NCBI GenBank assembly: GCA_964016875.1
Contig: OZ024735.1
Span: 15,652,934-15,716,933 of the forward strand
DNA from: Fallopia convolvulus
Taxonomy: Eukaryota; Streptophyta; Magnoliopsida; Caryophyllales; Polygonaceae
Direction: 5' to 3'
Length of the DNA stretch: 64,000 nucleotides
Positions 1-10,762 of this stretch are shown here, in pieces; position 1 is the first letter of the stretch; the number at the start of each line of letters is the position of its first letter. Below the pieces are notes generated by a model. The model saw nothing but the letters and a program-made list of their open reading frames with translations. It had not been told where the DNA came from and searched no databases. The position numbers were made by a program, and so were the translations under genes.

Positions 1-1080
1 ATGTTTTATGTCTTGTTATCTTTCTAGATTATCTTTCTATCTTTTTAGAGTAAGTTTTTATCTTTTAGGTAAGTTTTTATCTTCTAGCCTTTTTATTAGA
101 TAGCTTTATTAGTATAAATACCCTTCTTTTCTAGGTTATAGGGGGTTTGGAACATAGACGAATTTTATTTTCTCTAGGAGGGCCGACACGAGAGAAGTCG
201 AGTGGGAAGATCATCGAGCCAAGGTCGATCGAGAGAGAAGCTTGGGTCGTTAATTGGTTTGTCTGCTCGTTATTGTCTTGTTTGTTTTCGTTTTCTTCGG
301 GATATTGTAAGACGATATTTTTCTTAGTAATTTCAAGTAAGGTTGTCCTGTTTTCAATGTTTTCTCTTATCGAAGTTGTTTGCTTTATACTATGAGTAGT
401 GAGTAGTTTTCCTATCTAGGGTCGGGGTTGAAACCCAGCATAGTTATGCATGTTTGATGAGTAAGTTGATGTGTTGAATGCCTTTTATCCATTTTAGATT
501 GCTTGTTGTGTTTATGCCTAGAAGATAGTCGAAGTAATTTGAGTTCTTAACTTGATTGAGAGAGAAAGTTATTAACTTGAATGTTGATATTGTTCGATAA
601 CAAAAGTTTCGAGCTTTGGATCCAAAACAAGTGATAGAGTGAATTTATTTATGAGAATTGATTAATTTGCTTGCTAATCAATGAAAGTTGATGAATTTAT
701 CTTTTTAAAGGCATGATCTTTACTTCTTACAAGTTTATATGCATGACTGTGTTGTGGTAACCCTTGTCCTAGATTTTTATTCTTAATTGAGTTTGTTTTC
801 GGTATACTCGTTATTCAGATTCGTTGCCTCGGTACCGAACTTGAGTTTTTAGTCGTTAATCTGCATTCGTAGTGTATCCAGGTTCGTTAACGACCCTGAC
901 AAAGTCGTTAACGAGGTTGGTCGTAGGTGTTTTGTTCTGTTTTGCTTTGTTTCATTTTTAATAGTTGATAGACAAACAACAGTGCTTCCCGTGGAACGAT
1001 CCTGACTTCGCTATACTCAACGGGGTCTTGACTTATAAATTTATTTGTTGTCCAGTTAGTCAAGAAAACACCCGTCAACA
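1..1080 (+). repeat. Partial LTR of the E1 retrotransposon family, plus orientation
   Basis: This stretch is a diverged reverse complement of the E1 LTRs at 20903-22372 and 29814-31287. Shared blocks include the AT-rich run of repeated TATCTTT/TAGATT words at the start, the CAACTTTCGT-type blocks near 550-700, and the end block with GGGGTCTTGACT. The block ends at 1080 in GTCAACA, matching the E1 LTR terminus. The window begins inside the LTR, so its 5' part is missing. Two exact TCGTTAACGA palindromes lie at 884 and 905, 21 bp apart as in E1. No primer site follows, so this is probably the 3' LTR of an insertion lying to the left. Confidence 0.8.
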
Positions 1081-1362
1081 GATTAGCACACTTAGAGCCG
1101 AGAGTTTCCAACCCCAAGCGGGAAACGAGGGGTGGATTAGCGCACTTAGAACCGAGAGCTTCCAACCCCAAGCGGGAAGCGAGGGGTGGATTAGCGCACT
1201 TAGAACCGAGAGTTTCCAACCCCAAGTGGGAAGCGAGGGGTGGATTAGCGCACTTAGAACCGAGAGTTTCCAACCCCAAGCGAGAAGCAAGGGGTGGATT
1301 AGCGCACTTAGAACCGAGAGTTTCCAACCCCAAGCGGGAAGCGAGGGGTTGATTAACGCACT
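1081..1362. repeat. 54-bp tandem array, about five copies
   Basis: Units start at 1081, 1135, 1189, 1243 and 1297 with GATTAGCGCACTTAGA and end in GGGGTG, followed by a partial sixth unit. Because 54 is a multiple of three, long reading frames stay open on both strands, but they are repeat artefacts. The array lies in what appears to be the untranslated leader of a minus-strand Ty3 element whose primer binding site is at 2041-2058. The E1-family LTR ending at 1080 was inserted next to or within it. Confidence 0.85.
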
Positions 1363-1363
1363 G

Positions 1364-1560
1364 CGAGGTTCGATAGGAACCTCGAGCGGGAAGCTCGACG
1401 GTTCCGCGCATAACAAGGTTTGACGGCAACCCCGAGCGGGAAGCTCGGCGGTTCCGCACATAACGAGGTTCGACGGCAACCCCGAGCTAGAAACTCGACG
1501 GTTCCGCGCAAAACGAGGTTCGATGGCAACCCCGAGCGGGAAGCCCGACGGTTCCGCGTA
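1364..1560. repeat. 50-bp tandem array, four copies
   Basis: Copies start near 1364, 1414, 1464 and 1514 with CGAGGTTCGA and contain GCGGGAAGCTCG and GGTTCCGCGC. This is a second, unrelated array directly after the 54-bp array in the same leader region. No coding function is apparent. Confidence 0.75.
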
Positions 1561-1980
1561 TGCCAGGGGCGAACCCCATGGCACTGCACCGAGATTGCAG
1601 CTAAAGCCAGCGCACGCCAGGGTGGAACCCCGTGGCGCCGCCCTGAGATTGCGTCTAAGCCAGCGCATGCCAGGGGCGAACCTCGTGGCGCCGCACAGAG
1701 ATTGCGGCTAAGCCAGCGCAGCCAGGGGTGAACCCCGTGGCGCCGCACCGAGATTGCGGCTAAGCCCGCGCATGCCAGGGGCAAACCCCGTGGCGCCGCA
1801 CCGAGATTGTGGCTAAGCCAACACATGCTAGGGGTGAACCCCGTGGCACGGCACCGAGATTACGGCTAAGCCAACGCACGCCAGGGGCGAACCCCATGGC
1901 ACCGCATAGAGATTGCGGCTAAGCCAGCGCAGCTAGGGGCGAACCCCGTGGCGCCGCACCAGAGACTGCGGCAAACTAAA
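1561..1980. repeat. About 54-bp GC-rich tandem array, roughly eight copies
   Basis: Units have the pattern GCCAGGGGCGAACCCC, then TGGCGCCGCACCGAGATT and GCGGCTAAGCC. Copies differ by small substitutions and short indels. It is the third array in the leader and lies between the 50-bp array and the primer binding site. Tandem repeats in the leader are common in large Tat/Ogre-type Ty3 elements. Assignment to that class is inferred. Confidence 0.75.
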
Positions 1981-2040
1981 GAGGGAAGAGGACGCACTTT
2001 CTTGATTATTAACCGAGAGTAGGTCGGATAGGGAGAGCAC

Positions 2041-2058
2041 TTCCCACAGACGGCGCCA
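2041..2058 (-). other. Primer binding site of a Ty3/Gypsy element
   Basis: On the minus strand this reads TGGCGCCGTCTGTGGGAA, a familiar primer binding site of plant Ty3/Gypsy elements complementary to a tRNA 3' end. It lies one base from the putative LTR end at 2060, so this LTR is a 5' LTR of a minus-strand element and the internal region runs left through the tandem arrays. Confidence 0.8.
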
Positions 2059-2059
2059 G

Positions 2060-2551
2060 TGTTGAAACCCGAAATAAACCGCGCTATAAACGGGATTATA
2101 AAAATACTAACTCTCGGGAATTCGTACAACAAAACAGTTTTCGTACGTGGATTATTCCTCCTTCCCGCCCTCCAGCTGATTGTTTTGTAAACCTCGTTAC
2201 AATTAAAGCCATTTGGACTTTAAACCGTAAATAGCGCGATCTCACTCGGAGATCAAGCACATCGAATCTAGGTACAGGAAAAGATTCCTAACCCGGAGAG
2301 GTTTTTCGATCCGATTATTAGTCTTGCTCCCATACTATTTATAGTATATGAGAGCTACTTGCTTACACTTCTTTGCTCGATGTGGGATTGGATTGGGCAT
2401 AATGACATAATGTTTGACGTGCTTGGAAGTCCACAACTGGACCACGTCCAAAGCTTGCTCCCAACATGAGAGTTGACTCTTAGAATATTATTCCCACTTG
2501 CCTTTTGCTATGTTTAAGTCATATACATACCTTTTTGTTGGGCCAAGCCCA
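2060..2551 (-). repeat. 5' LTR of the Ty3 element with tandem-repeat leader
   Basis: The block starts TGTTGAAACC next to the primer binding site and can be closed at AAGCCCA (2551), giving TG...CA ends and about 490 bp. A TATA-like CTATAAATAG occurs on the minus strand near 2340. The right boundary is chosen from the TG/CA rule only. No second copy is in the window, since its partner LTR would lie left of position 1. From 2552 to about 2725 I recognise nothing. Confidence 0.6.
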
Positions 2552-2725
2552 TTTGAGCCTAGCCATACCCAAATTTGCTTAGTGAGCTAAGCCATTATTC
2601 GGATGTGCCGCTTTTGGAAGTTTAGGACTATTGAAATAGTGGTGAGTTGGCAACGTATACGTAACGTATATTTTTATCTCTTTTATATATTCTAATTTGC
2701 CCTTAATTATGTAGCGGTTATTTCG

Positions 2726-3066
2726 CGCACCATCACTAGGATGTAGACACGTTGTGCTGAAGCTGGTGGAAGTTTTCCTACAATATCCATTCCCCATTTC
2801 ATGAATGGCCAAGGGGAGGTTATGGGATGTAGTAACTCTGATGGTTGATGTGGTATAGGTCCATGACGCTAGCATGCGTCACACTTGCGAGCGAACTCCA
2901 CCGCGTCTTTGTTCATGGTGGGCAGTAATAACTGATCCTGCTCGCCTTCCTCGCCAAGTTGCGACCCCCTGTATGATTTCCGCATTCTCCATCGTGTATC
3001 TCTTGTCACACTTTGTGTACCTCTTCCTCCCTTACGCATCGCGCGTATATCCCTGATGACATCCAC
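2726..3066 (-). pseudogene. Integrase N-terminal fragment (Ty3/Gypsy)
   Basis: Minus-strand translation in shifting frames gives the end of the zinc-binding region (KCDAC preceded by DAVEFARK) and then a KWGMDIVGKLP-like start of the catalytic core. This is the join between the HHCC module and the DDE core of a Ty3 integrase. Similarity ends near 2726, before the remaining catalytic residues. The fragment follows RNase H directly. It cannot encode an active enzyme. Confidence 0.65.
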
Positions 3067-3206
3067 TTGAATAAAATGTTATTCTTAATAGCGAAAGTGG
3101 AAGCTTTTACCTTAAGTCGTCGAGCTTATTCCTTGTCATTTGGTAGGATTCCATCTCGTAACCATCTTAAGTAAGGAGTTACCCATGAAGCGTCTTCATC
3201 AGGATC

Positions 3207-4081
3207 TCAGATCTCGAACATATCTGCTTCTTTGATTATGGAAGGCGCATCAAGGTACACAAAAGGTATCTTATCGTACTCTCTTGGGTCGATTGCGGAT
3301 TCGAGGTTAGCTAAGGCGTCTGCTTGCGTGTTAGCATCTCGAGGAACTTGCTTTATCTCAAAATACTTGAAATGTTTAATAATTTCTTGGACTTTTTCTA
3401 AGTACGCCTTCATCTTTGAATCCCTAGCAACATATGAGTTCGTAACTTGATTTACAATAAGTAACGAATCACAAATTACCTCAATTTCTTGTACGTTCAA
3501 AACTTTGGCAATAAGTAACCCTGCTATAAGCGCCTCATACTATGCTTCATTGTTGGTGGCTTTGAATGTACATCGAACAACCTGGGCTATCCTATCCCCC
3601 TGTGGTGACTTCAGGACTACCTCCAGTCCTACGCCTACATGATTTGATGCTCCATCCGTATGCATTAACCACTTGCCGCCACTACATGAACATGTTACAT
3701 GTAACACGTCTTGATTCTCTTCTTCCAAAGTGGTAGGAGTGAAGTCGACCACAAAATCCCCCAAGGCTTGAGATTTCATTGCTATTCGTGGCTCGTAAGC
3801 ATTGTCGTAACCATTAAGGTGGATCAGCCACCTCATTAATCGACCTGACAATTCTGGTTTCGACATGATACTCTTCATTGGATAGTTAGTCCTCACGATA
3901 ATAGAATGACTTTCAAAAATAAGGACGTAATCGCCATTACCAAAGACAGTACAAGTTTCTCTACGGGTGAATACCTGGTTTCCGCATCAAGCAAGGTTTT
4001 ACTTACGTAGTAAATGGGCAACTGGTCTCCATTCTCCTGTCGGATCAAGACGGCGCTTATAGCTACTTCGGTTACAACCAA
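3207..4081 (-). pseudogene. RNase H region, retroviral-type remnant plus second RNase H
   Basis: The upstream part (4081-3893) has the retroviral-type RNase H signature around PIYYVSKTLLDAETRYSP. After a connection comes a second RNase H with HTDGASNHVGVGLEVVL, then ATNNEA and YEALIAGL, and finally DSLLIVNQV and DANTQADALA. A tandem pair of RNase H domains marks the Tat/Ogre lineage, where the second domain was acquired secondarily. A stop after TNNEA near 3540 and a frameshift near 3895 break it. The order behind RT matches the family. Confidence 0.8.
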
Positions 4082-4111
4082 GTATACATATAACTTCTCA
4101 TCTGGCTTGGG

Positions 4112-4915
4112 TTAGGAAAGCACCTGCGGGTTAGATAAATAATTTTTCAATTCTTTGAAAGCTTCTTCATGTGCTTCCGTCCACTCAAATGACTTGTTCT
4201 TCTTCAAGATATCATAGAACAACTTGTTTCTGTCCGAGGATCGAGATATGAATCGGTTTAATGCTGCTACTCGCCTTGTCAACTTCTGGACGTCTTTGAC
4301 GCATTTTGGCGACTGTAACTCCATTATGGCCTTGATCTGGTCTGGACTCGCCTCGATTCCTCTTTGCGTTACTATGTATCCGAGGAATTTCCCTGATGTA
4401 ACTCCGAAAGAGCATTTGGTTGGATTCAGTTTCATTTTGTAGCTTCGTAGGATTTGGAACGCGTCCTCCAAGTGAGTAATGTGGTCCTCTGCCTTTAACG
4501 ACTTGACTAACATGTCGTCATTATACACCTCCATTGTATCCCCCTGTTTTTCCGGAAACATCTTATTAACCAATCTCTGATAAGTAGCACCTACGTTTTT
4601 TAATCCGAAAGGCATAACTTTGTAACAATAAGTTCCTTGATTGGTTACAAATGCAGTTTTTTCTTGATCGTCGGGATGCATCATTATCTGATGATATCCA
4701 CTAAACGCATCCATGAAAGTTAAAAGCTCATGCCCTGCTGTTGCATCCACCATTGCATCGATATGAGGCAAAGGGAATGAGTCTTTAGGGCATGCTTTAT
4801 TTAAATCGGTAAAGTCCACGCAAACGCGCCACTTTCCGTTTTTCTTTTTTACAACTACCACATTTGCAAGCCAATCAAGATATTTTACCTCTCTAATTTT
4901 TCCAGACTCAAGCAA
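4112..4915 (-). pseudogene. Reverse transcriptase domain, Ty3/Gypsy
   Basis: The 267-residue open frame covers the RT palm and fingers: WRVCVDFTDLNKACPKDSFPLP, then FMDAFSGYHQI, MPFGLKNVGATYQRLVNKMF and the catalytic block. The catalytic word reads YNDDM where this lineage has YIDDM, so the two aspartates remain but the residue before them has changed. It continues into the thumb (FLGYIVTQRGIEASPDQIKAI). The frame opens upstream of any ATG, as expected for an internal polyprotein domain. Surrounding domains are broken, so it is a pseudogene despite the open frame. Confidence 0.9.
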
Positions 4916-5219
4916 GGATTTTACCTCATCATTGATTAACTGATTCCGTTCGGGTGCAAACTTACGCCTTTTCTACTTTACCGGTGGTATCTTCTTGTTG
5001 ACATTGAGGGTGTGTGTGATCACGTTAGGATCAATGCCCACCATATCCTTATTCGACCATGCAAAGCACTCACTCCACCAATTGTCTACGCAAAGTCGTC
5101 TCCAGGTCTGCTCCTATTTTAATTTTCCTTGATGGATCAAGTGGATCAAGAGCTACTTCTTCGAGTTCTGGAGTTTCCGGCTTTGCGTAATAAGCGGTTG
5201 TTCTACAGTCCTTTAATTT

Positions 5220-5732
5220 CTAATTTGACGACTTCCTCCCTGCTTCAAGTTGTAGATTTTTTGAAGTCGTTGCTTTCATCGTCACGGAGTAGCACTCTCT
5301 TGCTAACTTCTGTGCCCCCTTGATTTCTTGAATTCCCCATGGCGTTGGGAACTTTACACATTGATGGTAAGTGGAAGGAATAGCCTTCATCACGTGGATC
5401 CATGGCCTGCCCAAAATGGCATTAAAAGGTGACGGGCAATCAAGTACTTGAAATTTTACCTGGTAATTTATTCCTCCTGCGATGGTTGGTAAATATATTT
5501 CTCCCAACGTGTTGGGTGATTCGCCACTGAAACCTACTAAAGTCGTAGATTTTTTGACGATGTCATCCATCCCAAGACCTAAGCTGTATAAAGCATCCAA
5601 CATGAGCAAGTTAGTGGAACTTTCGTTATCAACTAATATTCTTTTAACAAGGAAATTTGCTATTGTTAAAGAAATTATTAAGCAATCAGGGTGAACTTCC
5701 TCTTCTTCATCATCGAAGGTAATTGGCATCAC
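5220..5732 (-). pseudogene. Retropepsin-like protease region
   Basis: A 170-residue open frame contains the aspartic protease core as LVDNESSTNLLML, where D-(S/T/N)-G-(S/A) is expected. The glycine after DN is replaced by E, which should destroy activity. Later VGFSGES, LGEIYLP and FNAILGRPWIH fit the flap and C-terminal loop of the Ty3 protease. It sits between gag (5942-7468) and RT (4112-4915). A gap of about 300 bases separates it from RT and holds the broken protease-RT linker. Confidence 0.75.
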
Positions 5733-5941
5733 ATCGTGACCCGTTCGTGGAGGAACTCTGGGACACTCTCTCCTAGTATCCCTTGCGATTCTCTTTGCTG
5801 CGGAGTACGTTATACCATAGATTTCGGATCCCCGGTGATGACGTTGATTACTCCAGTATGCTTCAGAGGTGGAGGTGGGCTAGCTTTTCCTTTGTTGCGC
5901 TCTAACTTCTCCTTTTCTTTTTCTGATATTAAATCCTTGAG

Positions 5942-7468
5942 TTACCCCCTGCGTAATAGTTCACTTACCTCCTTTCGCAACGCGATACACTCATTCGTTC
6001 GATGACCATGATCGAAGTGGAAATCACACCATCTGGACTTGTCTTTCTGATGCGAAGGTACATTACTCTTTTGGGGCCATTTGATAGTATCCCCCATACT
6101 GTTAAGAGTTCGAACTACCTCCGTCGCATCTACACAGAAATTGTAATGGGAAAGTCTAGGGGGCAACCTGGGATTTTTATATCTTTCGCCTTGCCTAGCA
6201 AATGTCGTATTAACAGTTGTTTTAGCAGGGGATGAAGTGGAGTATGGAGCATATCTAGGTTGTCGCCTTCCTTGTCGTCATTCTGGTCGATGAGGGCTAA
6301 TTGCTTTTTCGGCGAAGAGATCATCTTCCTCCAATCGCACATGTGCTAATGCCTTCACCTGTACCTCATCGAAATTTGAACAAGGATACTTAGTTAATTC
6401 ACGATATAATTCAGGATTACAAACCGAGATTCCCCTCTGGAATGCTTCCACGGTTGTAGCGGCGTCGCATCCTTCTATAGTGACCAGCTCCTCGTTGTAA
6501 TGGTTAAGGAATGCTTTCAAGGATTCACCGGTTTTCTGAACCATGCGGTACAAGTCACTTGATCGTTTTTTAGCGTGTCGACTGCTCGCAAATCTTACCT
6601 GAAGTTATCAATCAACTCAGTAAAGGACGAATACTTCCAAGAGGTAAATGAGAGTGCCAATTAAGTGCGGGTCCGGATAATGTGTTTCCGAACCAGCGAC
6701 ACATAACAATCTCCTTCATGTCATAAGGGACTGTGCTAATGTTCATAGCCTGCTTGAATGCAGCTATGTGTTGATCGGGATCTGTAACCCCCTCGTACTT
6801 AGGTACATCGGGGACGTGATACTTTTGGGAGATGTCGACTCTCACGATAGCGGGTACGAAGGGGGAGTCTATGTAGTCATCCCTTCTTTCCATTGCTATC
6901 GGTTGAGGTGCTCTTGGGACCTGAGTGATTCGGTCCTCTAGAGCTTTGAGGCGTTCCCGTAATTGGGAAACCTCAGAATCTTCCCGTACTACCCTTAATG
7001 AATTACCATTTACCTGATACCCAGTTATCGGTCTGACGATGTCAGGCGTTACTAGATTTAGATCATCCATGTCTAATCGTCTGGCGACTCCTTCTACCGC
7101 GTCAGTTCCACGCGGTCGGGTGGGAGCTGATTGTACCTGAGATCGGAGCAAATTACGTTCATTAGTCAAAGTTTCGATTTGCTTTTCATATACCTCGGTG
7201 AATTTAGCATGAGCTTCCTTTTGGTTTTCCAAGTCTTTTTGGAGGACGATCATCGTTGCGCGGAGCTCCATGATAACATTAGAATCACCACCTCCTCCTC
7301 CTCATTCCGCGGAGGTGGCAGGGTTGCCGATTGCATCCCCGGAGCCTTGATCAACTCCTTCAACATTCCCGACTCCATCAACATTCCGAGTGCGTTGGTT
7401 GTCACCTTCCTGATTGATCTCATGGTTCTCGAGATCTCCCACGTGACTCTAAGTAGTCTGAATTCCAT
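5942..7468 (-). pseudogene. gag polyprotein remnant (Tat/Ogre type)
   Basis: Minus-strand frames 7468-7250, 7271-6612, 6553-6278, 6342-6130 and 6166-5942 together cover one gag. It has an N-terminal coiled-coil-rich part (7271-6900), the capsid-like region with DVPKYEGVTDPDQHIAAFKQ and RWFGNTLSGPALNW, then KTGESLKAFLNHYNEEL. It ends in a zinc-binding word of the form C-x(3)-H-x(5)-H-x(4)-C. At least three frameshifts break it. The domain order is normal for retrotransposon gag. Confidence 0.8.
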
Positions 7469-7533
7469 CCATCTTGTTGATAGAACTTGTAGCTTCTTTT
7501 AGCGTGACTTCTTTTTGGCTAGTGCCCGCCAGT

Positions 7534-8048
7534 TGTTTTGGGCAGGATAATCGCACAAACGCGTTACCTACTAAGATGTGGGAATCCTAACCAAAGAGGG
7601 ATCGCAACACGTTAAAAACTACAAGTAAGAGGTAAAGTGAAATAGAAGACGGGAAAATAAGAGCAAGGAGATAGTAATATTTGTATTATGATCGTGACTG
7701 CAAATGAATCTTTTGTTAACACAAACGAACACTTGAATGGACTGGTTAGGCAGAAGTGAATTGAGCTTTAGCAAGTGATTTTGAGTACGAGTGTCGATGA
7801 TCCCTCTTCCCCTGTCTCGTCTCTATTTTATAGTCTTATCCATTTGAACCGTTGGTGAAACGCCTAGCGTATCCCGGAAATCTCGCTACCGGCGTGAATG
7901 AGGTAGCCGTTGAAGAGGTTGATCGTGGAATCCGAGATTCTCGCCATGCCTTGATTGCTTGTTTGACTCTTCTCCCTAACGATCAACTTGGGCTATTCGT
8001 CTCGGGCTGGAAATGTCCTTTTGGGCCAGATTTCGAAGAGGCCCAACA
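7534..8048 (-). repeat. 5' LTR of the Tat/Ogre-type element
   Basis: The block begins TGTTTTGGGC, next to a possible primer site TGGCGGGCACTAGCC (minus, 7517-7531). It can be closed at CCCAACA (8048), so the minus-strand LTR starts TGTTGGGCC, a common start in this lineage. The length is 515 bp. The 3' partner is missing because the element is truncated near 2726, so the ends rest on TG/CA and primer-site position only. Confidence 0.6.
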
Positions 8049-8495
8049 ATAGGCATAAAAGAGTCTCTGCAATTTGGGTATGCTAACTCTTTTCGTTTAA
8101 TTTTTCATCTGAAATGTTCATTGTCCTTTTGGAAGAAGGAAAGATATTTTTCTTGTGATACCCGAAAGCTAGGGTTTTGATTTCCTGAAAACTCGGAGAA
8201 CATTGGTGGAATTGGGTACTTACTAATTAGTAAAATTTGAACATATGTGTTCATGTAGATAAATAATTTGTTGCCCTTTCTACCAAAAAAAATAATTTGT
8301 TTCCGTAGCGAAGAAGAGAATTTGGAAAATGATGGATATATATATATAGTGAGAGAGATTTGAATATATATGAAGAGGAGATATCGATCGATGGAGATTG
8401 AAGAGAGGCTATAGCTAGATTCTTGGACTTGTTGCTTCTAGAAATTCGAGTGATAGATTGATTGTGTAGTTTGAGTGTGTTTGTAGACAAGATTG
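8049..8495. other. Unassigned AT-rich spacer
   Basis: No convincing coding region, repeat or element end is visible. The frames on both strands are short and low in complexity, including a TATATA run near 8337-8348. Confidence 0.5.
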
Positions 8496-9067
8496 TCAGG
8501 ATCGGGATTCTATGATCGGATCGTAAGCGGGTAGTAGGATCGGATCGTAGAATCGAATTGTTAGGATTGTAAGATCCTACTGCATTAATAAAATAATGAA
8601 AGAACTAATATTAATATGTTGTATCAAATATGAAAGTTAATCATTAATAAACATATATACATTATTCATAAAATACCTCAAAGGTAACAAATCCATATAT
8701 AAGATGAAATATTTTTTTAATACTCTGAAACGTTTCTTTTAGGAAGAAATAGAAAGAATGAAAATTTTAAGTTTTGGAATTTTTATATAAACTTTAAGTA
8801 AATAATGAATCATTTATAAATAATTTAATGTATTTAGTTAATGAGTTAATAACTAAAGTGTGCAAAAATATCCAAAATGATGACTTGTAATTTAACTTGT
8901 GTTATTTAGTAGGATCTTACGATCCTACAATCCAATACGATCCTACTACGATCCTGAACGATCATACCACGATCCTACTTGTACTGATTCATTACGCACG
9001 ATCAGAGTCGTTTTGTGAAATCTGGGTCGTAGGATCGTACGATCTGGATCGCGATTTTGATAACATT
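8496..9067. mobile_element. Putative MITE with GATCGTAGGATC-type inverted ends
   Basis: The left end (8496-8575) and right end (8920-9067) are both rich in related words such as GGATCGTAGAATCG and GATCGTACGATC, in opposite orientations, around an AT-rich core. The direct word ATTGT flanks both sides (8492 and 9065 region). The internal part has no coding capacity. The family is not certain. A hAT-like or Mutator-like MITE is possible. Confidence 0.5.
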
Positions 9068-9106
9068 GTTTGTAGGGTATTTTCATGTAATGTTTCTTTT
9101 TAAATT

Positions 9107-9772
9107 GGGAAAATTGCATTTAACCACCCTTTATTTTACACTTGTTGCAATTAACCACCCTTTATATTTTTTTCTACACTTTACCACCTCTTATTTGTAA
9201 GTATGTGCATTTAACCATCCATTTTGATGGAAAAAACATTATTTTCTTCGTTAAGTAAAGTAAATTACATTTTTCCCCTTGTTTTTTAATTTTATTTACA
9301 ATAAATAAAAGAATTTAGGAATAAATTGAGCTTGCAATATGATCATTATTATTGGATTTCGGCCTACATCTCAACCTTCTGAGTCTCAAGTCGTCGTCCA
9401 TCAACTTAGACACGATCGACTCCAAATGACACTCAAAGTCGTCAAAATCAGATCCAAAACCCATGGTCTTTACATCGGCGAAGTCGTGGTTCTTCTTCGC
9501 CATTGGATGGGGGAATAAATTATTTTGGAGAAAATTAGGCCAGGGTTGCAAAAATCAGCGTATTGGAACTTGAAAGTGTTAATTATGATTTTTTCATTAT
9601 TTATTTATTGTAAATAAAATTTAAAAAGAAAGGGAAAAAAGGTAATTTGTTTTACTTAACGGAGAAAATGACGTTTTTCTTTAAAATGGGTGGTTAAATG
9701 CACATAATTGCAAATAAAGGGTGGTTAATTACAAAAAGTGTAAAATAAAGGGTGGTTAAATGTAATTTTCCC
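9107..9772. mobile_element. Short MULE with about 200-bp TIRs and a 9-bp target duplication
   Basis: The terminal inverted repeats start GGGAAAATT and extend about 200 bp on each side (9107-9313 and 9580-9772), with the word TTAACCACCCTTTA repeated inside each. The 666-bp element is flanked by perfect 9-bp direct repeats TTTTAAATT (9098-9106 and 9773-9781), the target duplication length of Mutator elements. The 270-bp core has a 78-codon minus frame (9315-9551) of unknown origin. It could be a captured host exon, but I do not recognise it. Confidence 0.9.
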
Positions 9773-9827
9773 TTTTAAATTTATGTATCTCTCATGTTGA
9801 ACAAGGCAGAAATTCGAATATTGACTT

Positions 9828-9956
9828 TGTAAATTTGGGAAACTACGATATACTGCGTAATTCTCAATATGTTATTTATTATGGGAAAGATTACATTATA
9901 TAGTAGTTTACAACCTTGAGGCCCAAGACACAATATATATATATAAAACCGTAATA
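9828..9956 (-). repeat. 3' LTR of the Copia element
   Basis: Begins TGTAAATTTGGG and ends CCGTAATA, 129 bp. It shares most of its sequence with the LTR at 14494-14628, with indels around 9871 and in the terminal AT-rich run. The end is TA instead of the usual CA in both copies, so this is an old family trait or a change in the parent element. The plus-strand run CTCTCCCTCAAGTTGG next to it is the complement of the polypurine tract. Confidence 0.88.
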
Positions 9957-10056
9957 CTCTCCCTCAAGTTGGAGCATGTAAATCAACAATGCCCAACTTG
10001 CCTAGTAAATGCACAAACTATTGCTTGCCTAAGGCCTTAGTAAACAAATCTGCAAG

Positions 10057-10726
10057 CTAATCATGTGTACGAACATAACTCGTAGTAATCTGGCCATCTT
10101 GAATTAAATCACGCACAAAATGACAATCAATTTTTAATGTGCTTGGTGGGCTCATGAAATACCGGATTTGAAACAATATGGATTGCCGCTTATTATCACA
10201 CATGAGATGCATAGGAGTAGAATGTCGAACACCAAGAGACCGTAATAGAGCCTTGAGCCAAATGAGCTCGATCACAACAGGAAACTGCCATAGAACGATA
10301 TCCAGCCTCAGCAGAAGACCGGGAAACGGTATCCTGCTTCTTAGTCTTCCAAGAAAGAGGAGAAAGACCAAGGAAAACAAAATACCTAGTAAGAGAAAGA
10401 TGTGTGAGAGGACAAGCGGCCCAATCATAATCACAATAAGCAGTTAGTTGTAAGTCACTCTGAGACGAGAGAAGCAATCCCTGACCAGGATGCCCTTTGA
10501 GATAATGGAGAACCCGAAGAGCAGCTTGCTAGTGATCAACAGAAGGAGCTTGCATAAACTGAGCAAGCGTGTGAACTGCATAACAGATATCAGGACGAGT
10601 AATGGTGAGATAGATAAGACGACCATCTAACCGATGATACTTATCCGGGTACTCGAAAGGACTCCTAGACGGCTTAGCAAGCCGATGCTGTTGCTCCATA
10701 GGAAAAGGTGATGGTTTAGCAGCCAA
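10057..10726 (-). pseudogene. Copia RT C-terminus and RNase H
   Basis: Frames 10726-10529, 10477-10196 and 10434-10057 read DGRLIYLTITRPDICYAVH, then AYCDYDWAACPLTHLSLTRY and SWKTKKQDTVSRSSAEAGYR, the hallmark words of Copia RNase H. The AYCD aspartate and the SSAEAGYR glutamate are present. At least two frameshifts separate the blocks, so it is inactive. It follows RT and precedes the polypurine tract as expected. Confidence 0.9.
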
Positions 10727-10762
10727 TAAGCATGACTCAAAAAGGATGTCTAAAGTGTACTT

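Larger units (their letters stand above)
2726..8048 (-). mobile_element. Decayed Tat/Ogre-type Ty3/Gypsy retrotransposon, truncated in integrase
   Basis: On the minus strand the order is 5' LTR (7534-8048), gag, protease, reverse transcriptase, dual RNase H and the first part of integrase, which is the Ty3/Gypsy order. The second, HTDGAS-type RNase H and the gag knuckle of the form WCDFHFDHGHRTNEC point to the Tat/Ogre lineage. Frames are broken repeatedly and the active-site words are altered. The element stops within integrase near 2726, so its 3' end and 3' LTR are gone. The neighbouring LTR at 2060-2551 belongs to a different element. Confidence 0.85.

Noticed and set aside
1081..1350. 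Regularly spaced repeats reminiscent of a CRISPR array
   Set aside because: The units are contiguous tandem repeats without unique spacers, in a plant retroelement leader.
908..1668. Overlapping open frames of 150-200 codons on both strands
   Set aside because: They result from the 54-bp tandem repeats, whose length is a multiple of three, and from GC-rich arrays. There is no recognisable protein.
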